A DNA stretch of 64,000 nucleotides, from assembly GCF_958298935.1 (NCBI RefSeq), contig NC_084921.1, positions 7,698,001-7,762,000 on the forward strand, in the 5' to 3' direction. Below, piece after piece: positions 56,879-64,000 of the stretch (position 1 is its first letter; every line of letters begins with the position of its first letter). Origin of the DNA: Phragmites australis (taxonomy: Eukaryota; Streptophyta; Magnoliopsida; Poales; Poaceae). The notes beneath the pieces are model-generated. The model made no database searches and was not told where the DNA came from. It was given only the letters and a program-made list of their open reading frames with translations. The position numbers and the translations under genes were made by a program.

Positions 56879-59800
56879 GCACGCTCCCCGTCAATTCTCA
56901 CCCAGTGACGGTACTCTTCAATTTGGGGGCCTCTCATCCCTTTGTCAAGCGAAGTTGTGCCACAACTCATGCTTTTGTTGTTGAAGCTATGCACACTCCA
57001 TATCTCATAACAAACCCGGTGGGAAATATTCTCGAAGGATTTCGTTCGGGGTGCATAAATTCTCATCAATGAGTTACTTTTCTAGCTAACTTGATTGTGA
57101 TTGACTCAATAGGTTTAGATATCATCTTGGGGATGAATTTGTTGACCCAGAATGGTGCGGTTATCAAGTGTGCCCCAAGATCCATATCTCTTGCAAATTC
57201 ATTCAATGATCGGGTCACCCTATACCTTGATGAGAGTGACCCCCATCTCTATGCAATGGAAGGTGCCATCTCCATGGATATTGATCATATTCGCGTGGTG
57301 TGTGATTACCCGGATGCCTTTCTGAATGACTTACCTGGGATGCCACCGGACTGAGAAATCGAGTTCACCATTGAGCTTGTGTCTGGAACAACTCCAATAT
57401 TCAAGAGTTCCTATCAGATGCTACCAAATGAGTTTGTAGAGTTGAAGAAGCAAATTCAGGAATTGCTAGCGAAAGGTTTCATTCGTCCGAGCTCCTCACC
57501 TTAAGAATGCCCTTCACTCTTTGTAAATAAGAAGGATTAGACTTTGCGTATATGTGTTGATTACCGTTAGTTGAATGCGGTAATTATCAAGAACAAATAT
57601 CCGCTTTCTTGGATTGATATTCTATTTGATCAGTTGTCTGGTGCCCGGGTTTTCTCAAAGATTGACTTGAGATCGAGCTATCATCAAATAAAGATCCAGA
57701 AAGAGGACATTCTAAAGTTTCTCTTCTCACTATGGACTGTATGAGTATACGGTTATGTCCGTCGGCTTGACCAATGCGCCAGCGTACTTCATGTATTTGA
57801 TGAACACAATTTTCATAGAGGAGCTTGACCGGTTCATCATGGTTTTTATTGATGACATTCTTGTTTACTCCAATACCGAAGAGGAACATATCAGTCATCT
57901 TTGTGTTGTACTGGAGAGACTTTGGGAACATCGTCTTTACGCCAAGCTTAGAATGTGAATTTTGGCTAAAGGAAGTCTCTTTCCTTGGACATGTTCTTTC
58001 TGAAGGTGGTGTTATAGTTGACCCGAGCAAGGTACAAGATGTGCTTAATTGGGTGCAGCCCCAAAGTGTTGCCGATATCCGGAGTTTTCTCAAACTTCTG
58101 GATTATTACCACAGGATCATTGAGAACTTCTCCAAGATTATCAAGCCGATGACTGAGTTATTGAAGAAGGATGTCAAATTCGAGTGGTTCGATGGGTGTA
58201 ATGCGGCTTTCTTTGAAGTCCCATCTCACTACGGCGCCCGTTCTAGCACAACCGAATATCCACAAAAATTTCGATATCTATTGTGATGCCTCTCGCATTG
58301 GTTTTAGTTGTGTTCTTATGCAAGAGGGCCGAGTGGTTGCTTATGCTTCATGCCAGTTGAAACTCCATGAGGAGAACTACCCCACTCATGATTTGAAACT
58401 TACAACTGTAGTGCACGCCCTGAAAATTTGGCGGCACTATCTTCTCGGGAAGGTTTGTAACATCTACACCGACCACAAGAGCCTCAAATATATCTTCACC
58501 TAAGACGATCTCAACATGTGGCAAAAGATATGGCTTGAGTTAATCAAGGACAATGAGTTAAAGGTCCATTACCATCTGGGAAAGGCTAACGTTGTCGTTG
58601 ATGCCTTGAGCTGAAAGGTTCAGTGCAGTTGTCTTTTGGTTTTGCCCAAGAGTTCCACGCTATGTGATGAGTTCCCGAGGCTTGAACCCGAGATGGTCTC
58701 GGAGGGGTTTATTGCTAACATGGAGATAAAATCCGCCCTCCTCGACTGAATCAAGGAAGCTCACAAGAAAGACAGAGACATGGGAAGGATCCGTGACAAG
58801 CTCAAGGAGGGGCAAGCTAGATGCTTTACTCTGGATAACGAGGGTGTCTTATGGTTTGGGACGAGAATAGTGGTTCCTAAAGTTCCGAAGTTGAGAAAGA
58901 AGATTCTAGGTGAAGCTCATGATTCATTGCTATTCATCCATACTAGGAGCACGAAGATGTATCAAGATCTGAAGCAGAGATTTTGGTGGACTCGCATGAA
59001 GTGAAAAGTCACTTGGTATGTCACCGAGTGTGATGTTTGCTAGAGAGTGAATGCCGAACACCTCAAGCCGGTCGGTACACTTCAGTCCCTACCTATCCCG
59101 TCCTGAAAGTGGGAGGAGATCAGTATGGATTTCATAATCGGATTGCCCAAGACCTCTCAAGGCTATGATTCCATCTAAGTTATCGTGGATCGGCTCACCA
59201 AGTATGCACATTTTCTTCCCGTGAAGACTCGATACAATGCAAAACACTATGCTAAGTTGTACCTCTTGTAGATTGTTCGTCTTCACGAAATTCCAAAGAA
59301 GATAGTTTCCGATCGGGACACTCAGTTCATCTCTCACTTCTGGAGAAGCTAGGAACCGAATTGTTCCACAGAACGGTCTACCATTCTCAAACCGATGGTC
59401 AAACCGAGAGGGTGAATCAAATCCTGGAGTACATGTTGCGGGCTTGTGTGCTCACCTATGGGAAGAAATGGGAGTTTTGCTTGCCGTTTGTGGAGTTTTA
59501 ATACAACAACAGTTATCAATCCAACGTCCATATGGCTCTATTTGAATCTCTCTATGGGAGGAGTTGTCGAACGTCGTTAAATTGGTTTGAGTTTGAAGAA
59601 TGGGTTTTCTTAGGTCCGGACTTGGTCAAGGAGGCAGAAGATCATGTCAAGACTGTCCTCTAATGAGAGCTAGCATTCGCTATTGGGGATTTCGTTTATC
59701 TCAAATTATCTCCACTCAAAGGAGTTCGACGCTTTCAAGTCACACGAAAGCTAGTACCTTGATATGTGGGACTATTCCAAATTTTTGCTCGACATGGAGA

Positions 59801-60110
59801 GGTGGCCTATCAATTGGACCTAACTCCGTCCTTCTTCGCTATCCACAATGTGTTTCATATCTTGCAACTGAAGAAGTGCCTCCGAGTTCCAACTGAAGTC
59901 ATTGAAATGGCCAATCAAGACTTGCAACCCGATCTGACATATTGTGAATGACCAATCCAAATCTTGGATGAAGCGGAACACAAGACTCGATGTCATTCTA
60001 CCAAGTTCATCAAAGTCCAATGGAGCAACCACACCGAGGACGAAGCAACTTGGGAGCGTGAGGATAAAATCCTCTCCGAATATCCTAAAGTTTTTGAGAA
60101 CTTGTAAAGA
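56869..60110 (+). pseudogene. gypsy pol: protease, reverse transcriptase, RNase H, integrase, chromodomain-like end (broken)
   Basis: Protease near 56917-57150 has FNLGASHPFV where active enzymes have an Asp-Ser/Thr-Gly triad, so the catalytic Asp is lost. Further on is LDIILGMNLL. Reverse transcriptase shows [37 protein letters not shown] and the active-site FIDDILVYS (57845-57875). RNase H has [13 protein letters not shown] and [12 protein letters not shown]. The integrase zinc part and core follow (SMDFIIGLPKTSQGYD, VSDRDTQFISHFW). Close to the end, VQWSNHTEDEATWEREDKI is the chromodomain-type tail of the Tekay/Del clade. More than ten stops or frameshifts are present. Confidence 0.9.
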
Positions 60111-60541
60111 TTATTGTAATTTTGCATATTTGGACCATCTCACATGTCTATAGTCATCACCATGTTGAATGAAGAGTTTGTTACCAAAGGATTGTACTTA
60201 AAAACTATCCAATATGGATAACCATACTCCAGAGGCATTTAGAACCCAAAAACTCTTTGCTCCCGAGCGGTCTGACTGTTGGTCGGCAGTCTGACCATCG
60301 GCACAACGTCAGTCCGATCGCTAGATCCAAACACACTCTGTATAGATTCCGGTCTAATCATCGTGCTTGCGGTCTAACAAGTCGCGGTCTGATCGTGCCT
60401 AGCTACGGTCTGACTGCTAGCCCATGTGAAGGTCCAATGGCTATCATTTCGTTTTGTCGATGAATTTTGGTAAAATTCTTTTCCATTTGTAGGATATTCT
60501 CTTCCACTTCATCACCATAACCTTTCCCTGAGTTCCCCAAA
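60111..60541 (+). other. 3' interior of the gypsy element with GGTCTGACYG motif array
   Basis: Between pol and the 3' LTR, copies of CGGTCTGAC and GCGGTCTAAC-type words recur (60268-60440). The same motifs occur in both LTRs. No clear polypurine tract was seen before 60542. Confidence 0.6.
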
Positions 60542-63086
60542 TCTCGGGTTCCAAAACATTAATTACTTAATTAGGCATGCCTAATCATAATTGCATTATG
60601 TTTTGTGCAATTTATTATCAATTTGAGTTTAAGCGCATTTAAAAAGTTATGTGTTTTGAACCTTCACGTATTTCCCCCACATACACGTGAGTATTTGAGA
60701 GTGAAAATGACTTAGAAGCTAATTATGACCCATAAATACTAAAAAGAAAAATAATAATAAAAATAAAATGAATGAGACTTTCAGCACCAAACCGCTCCTA
60801 CGGTCTAAACGGGGCTCCCCGCGGTCTGACCGCCAGTACACAGAGCGTCCATTAAGGGGATCAATCACACACACTCTCTCTCTATCTCCCTCTCCCTCTC
60901 TTTCTTTTGCTCTCTCACTCTCTCCCCCACTCAAGCCCTAGAGAGAGAAGAAGAGATCACCTCGACGGCTTCGATGACCGAAGATTGATGGAGGAACCTT
61001 CCCTGAGCTTTCCAAAGACTTCCGCAAGGTCTTCCCCCTTTTTCACGCTCGTCGGAGGTGGCTCTTCCTCCCTAAGCTCCCTCAACCTCTCTGGGAGTCC
61101 AATCGGTGGATCGGAGCTCCCCCGAAGGATTCCAATAGAAAGTTCCTCTATGCCGAGGTGAATCTTCCCATGCCATCTTTCCGTTGTTTCCTAGCTCTAG
61201 TCGTCCGTTTGGATTTGAACCAAGAAACCCGAGTATACCCTAGATCTAGATCTCATTCTCGAGGTTTTACGTGTTCCGATCGTATATGTCGTCCGAACAA
61301 TCATAGAAAATGTTCTTCTAGTATTATGAAGTACTTTGATGCCCTTCATCGTTGAAGGTTTCACCGAAGTCCTTGTCGACGACCCTGCAAAGGCGCTACC
61401 GGCAAGGGCTAGCGGCCTGACCGCCGCTAGGACCGATCTGACCACAGTTAGGATCAGAACATCCAAGTTCAAACACCTATAGTCTAATCGCCATCATGCC
61501 TTCGGTCAGACAGCTAGGCGCCAAAGCTCTCTGCTAGATACCGGTCGACTACCACTTCCACGTCGGTCTGACCTATGTACTTAGGTTACCTTATCCGGGG
61601 TTTCAAACTTTGAAACCCTAATCTTTTGGCGGCCTTCTGTAAATGTTTTTGAAACACGATGTTCTATTATTGTTCAAGCATACATCATATGTACACATTT
61701 TCATCATTTGATTTTTTATTTGATGCATTCGTATTTTGTCTAAGGAGTGATGTGTCGCCGTTCTTCATGGTCGAGATTGACGTTGAACTAGTTCTGAACG
61801 TGAGAGAAGCACCTGGAGCAGCAAGACAAGCATCTAAGCATATTGCACCCTTTTTATTTGAATCAAGTGGAATCTAAATTGATGAGTTACTGCTTAGGTA
61901 TGTTTGCATGATTAGTGAGTCGATGTCGGGTGATATGGGTAGAACGTATGTTGATGCATTGCCTCTACCTTGAATTATTGATGATTTCTTATCTTTGTAA
62001 CCTAGGTATGGTTTTGTTAATGTCTAACTTCAAAGGTTAATCAAAATGCTTAGCAATGCTTAGGTCCTCAGTAGAAGTCGAGCAACGGTGCGACCGTTGT
62101 TCGCGAGCATAGGGCTTACTTAATATTCATACTGATTATGATTATGATGTTGGGTGGTATGAGATGTGAGGATGAGGCGAGATGTGCGTGGTGCTAGGGG
62201 TAGGTCAGGAGAGGAGCTCGAATGGCATAGACTGCTTGCATCGGTAAAGCACTGATCATCGGTGTTGTTGGTTTTAGCACTTATCCGTACTTGCCAAATA
62301 CTCAGATATGGGACGAGTAAACTAACAACCGTAAGTCGCCATGTTCATTTGACCTATGCGTCCAGTGTGTGAGCAAGGGCTTGTAGAGGCACCGAGAAGC
62401 GCCGATAAATCATAGTACATTCGGGGTTTCGGTGGCCTCCACATACATCAAGCATGGGGACAAAGGTTCAGGGTGGTTACAGAATCATCACTAAGGTAGT
62501 TGTGGTTTAGTATATGTTCTTACACCTAGCGGTTAAGGTTGCTTACGCATACGAACTTACTTAATCTTGTAGCCTACTCCTTGCTAATGCCTCAATTACA
62601 TAAGCATTGGAGTTGATTATTATATGTACCCAATATGGATTAAGTCTTGCGAGTATATTCGTACTCACGCTGTTCTTTCAAGTTTGCAAGCGAGGAAAGG
62701 TTAGTTGTCAGCTACTTCATGTCCGCCGATGCTAGCAATGGGCAAGAATAGTGTTGTCTACAAGAGTGGCGTGCTTTTGGGTGAAGCCTAAGGACAAATG
62801 GCTTCGTCTAGTTGTTGTTGTTCATAGATGTTACTTTCCGCTATGTAGTATCTCTGTAAATTGTTGTAAATTATAATCTTCTTAATGCTTGTAATATAAT
62901 TTAATTACTTGCTCTTTCTTAAACTTTATTGTGATGTTACCTATTGGAAAGGCATGTTTTTTTATCTTAGACACAAAACACGTGTTGGGACTACCGAAAT
63001 GGTATTCTGGTTAATTATTGTAGTCATGACTGTTTAAATAATTGACTTACTGATTAATTAGAGTACTATTTGGATGGTTCCTCACA
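60542..63086 (+). repeat. 3' LTR of the gypsy element
   Basis: The first 0.85 kb aligns with 54492-55390. The first bases are mutated (TCTCGGG in place of TGTCACA). It ends CCTCACA directly before GAAAC. No coding sequence is present. Confidence 0.8.
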
Positions 63087-63091
63087 GAAAC

Positions 63092-64000
63092 AAACTTTTT
63101 GATCCAAACAACCTCCTTTGCAACTTCAGAAGCTGCGATATACTCGGCCTCCGTCGTGGAATCTGCACCGTTTCTTGCTTGGAACTCTTCCAACTCACTG
63201 CTCCTTCATTGAGGTAAAACACAAAACCAGATTGAGATCTCGAATCATCCTTGTTGGTTTGGAAGCCAGCATCGGTGTTACCATTTACAACGAGCACTTC
63301 CTCACCTCCATAGACCAGAAACATATTCATAGTTCTTCTCAAGTACTTTAGGATATTCTTAATTGTTACCCGGTGAACTTCACCTAGGTTTGATTAGTAT
63401 CTACTTGTAACACTTAGAGTATAGTAAACATCTGGGTGTGTACAAAGCATGGCATACATGATGGACCTAATAGCAGAAGCACACGAGATCATACTCATTC
63501 TCTCAAGATCATTAGGTGTCGAAGGACAGTGACTCTTACTAAGAGTAATACCATGTAATATTGACAAGAAAACTTTCTTGGAATCCTACAAATTGAACAT
63601 TTTCAATACATTGTCGATGTATGTACTCTGGCTTAATCCGATTAGCCTTCTTGACCTATCTCCATAGATCTTTATGCCCAATATGTATGCTGCCTCTCCA
63701 AGATCTTTCATTGAGAAACTCCTTTGCAACGAAGATTTGACAGCATCAAGCATTGGAATATCATTTTCGATCAATAATATGTCATCTACATATAAGACCA
63801 GAAACACAAGTGCGCTCTCACTAACCTTTTTTAAACACAAGGCTCTTCTTCATTCTTGATGAAACCAAACCCTTTGACCACTTCATCAAAACAAAGATTT
63901 CAACTCCGAGAAACTTGCTTTAGTCCATAGATGGACTTTTGAAGCTTGCATATCTTCCTAGTATTTCTTGAATTGACAAAACCCTCAGGGTGTGTCATGT
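63092..64000 (-). pseudogene. copia reverse transcriptase and RNase H N-terminal part (broken), continues past right edge
   Basis: On the minus strand: FGFIKNEEEPCV, a frameshift, LVLYVDDILLIENDIPMLD (catalytic YVDD), FSMKDLGEAAYILGIKIYGD, LIGLSQSTYIDNVLKMFN, MYAMLCTHPDV, then RNase H with GNTDAGFQTNKDDSRSQSGF and VSWKSSKQETV. Frameshifts near 63830, 63590 and 63160 and several stops break it. It ends where the gypsy element is inserted. Confidence 0.9.

Larger units (their letters stand above)
54492..63086 (+). mobile_element. Ty3/gypsy element, Tekay/Del-like chromovirus, TSD GAAAC
   Basis: TGTCACATCC at the left and CCTCACA at the right are flanked by GAAAC on both sides (54487-54491, 63087-63091). 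Order: 5' LTR remnant, gag with one CCHC knuckle, protease, reverse transcriptase, RNase H, integrase, C-terminal chromodomain-like segment, 3' LTR. The 3' LTR is about 2.5 kb. The 5' LTR matches it only to about 55390, so its 3' half and the primer site were lost or replaced. Many stops and frameshifts are present. It is inserted in the RNase H region of a copia element. Confidence 0.9.
53520..64000 (-). mobile_element. Ty1/copia element (Angela/BARE-like) on the minus strand, split by a gypsy insertion, runs off right edge
   Basis: Reverse transcriptase and the first part of RNase H lie at 64000-63092. The rest of RNase H lies at 54497-54210, followed by a polypurine tract (54199-54190) and a 3' LTR (54189 to about 53520). 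The two halves are separated by the gypsy element 54492-63086, and the GAAAC duplication falls at the break, so the reading frame would continue across the empty site. Several frameshifts and stops elsewhere show it is dead. Confidence 0.85.

Noticed and set aside
1..64000. CRISPR arrays, tRNA and rRNA genes, prokaryotic operons
   Set aside because: No regularly spaced identical repeats with unique spacers, no cloverleaf or rRNA sequence, and gene structure is clearly plant nuclear. The tandem motif arrays are irregular and lie in LTRs.

Overview
The window is nuclear DNA of a grass (Poaceae, probably a panicoid-type lineage). The evidence is intron-bearing genes with GC-rich exons, a plant R2R3-MYB and plant S1/P1 nucleases, and dense nested LTR retrotransposons and CACTA elements of grass type. 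Nothing bacterial, viral-episomal or organellar was seen. I found no tRNA, rRNA or CRISPR.

Host genes. (1) At the left edge, on the minus strand, are the first two exons of an S1/P1-type nuclease (179-568), which runs off the window. (2) A second S1/P1-type nuclease lies at 6001-7683 on the plus strand. It has nine exons and 287 codons, and all zinc-ligand positions are intact. The two are divergent paralogues, and a 5'-truncated Ty1/copia element (1437-5624) now sits between them. (3) An R2R3-MYB transcription factor of the subgroup-20 type (MYB2/62/78/108/112/116 group) lies at 36687-38020, with three exons and 339 aa. Everything else recognisable is transposon-derived or unassigned intergenic DNA.

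Mobile DNA, left to right. A truncated copia with its 3' LTR (1437-5624). A possible hAT-like short element (about 7850-8310). A complete young non-autonomous gypsy-type LTR element (8970-15426, TSD GCACT) that encodes only a 'putative gypsy type transposon' domain plus a long coiled coil. A decayed CACTA-like region (about 15.58-19.41 kb) invaded by a 739-bp CACTA element (TSD AAT) and a copia solo LTR (17647-19038). A minus-strand poly-A retroposon with an 11-bp TSD (21262-22062). A 5.66-kb CACTA element (22246-27904, TSD CTA) with decayed TNP2 transposase and Ulp1-like protease. A 1.25-kb non-autonomous CACTA (28030-29278, TSD GAT). A 1.24-kb Mutator-like terminal-inverted-repeat element (33454-34693) carrying what looks like a captured host exon. 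A Stowaway MITE (38721-38973). A copia solo LTR (39066 to about 41074), related to the LTR at 4189-5624. A complete gag-only copia element (41351-49236). Finally a minus-strand copia element (from about 53520 past the right edge), split in its RNase H region by a Tekay/Del-like gypsy element (54492-63086, TSD GAAAC).

Two patterns stand out. First, all five LTR families seen here carry irregular arrays of short near-palindromic motifs of different sequence (roughly GGATGATCCGG, GGATGTTCCGATG, CCGAGTGCTCGG, GGAGACTCCGCA and GGTCAGACCG types). Second, several elements are gag-only or coding-poor, so they would depend on other elements to move. I did not find a convincing new biological system. 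The strongest leads are these LTR motif arrays, the captured exon in the MULE-like element, the spliced ORF and internal TATA box of the young gypsy-type element, and a possible GC-AG intron in the intact nuclease gene. Boundaries were set by eye from TG..CA or CACTA ends, target-site duplications and splice consensus, without alignment software.
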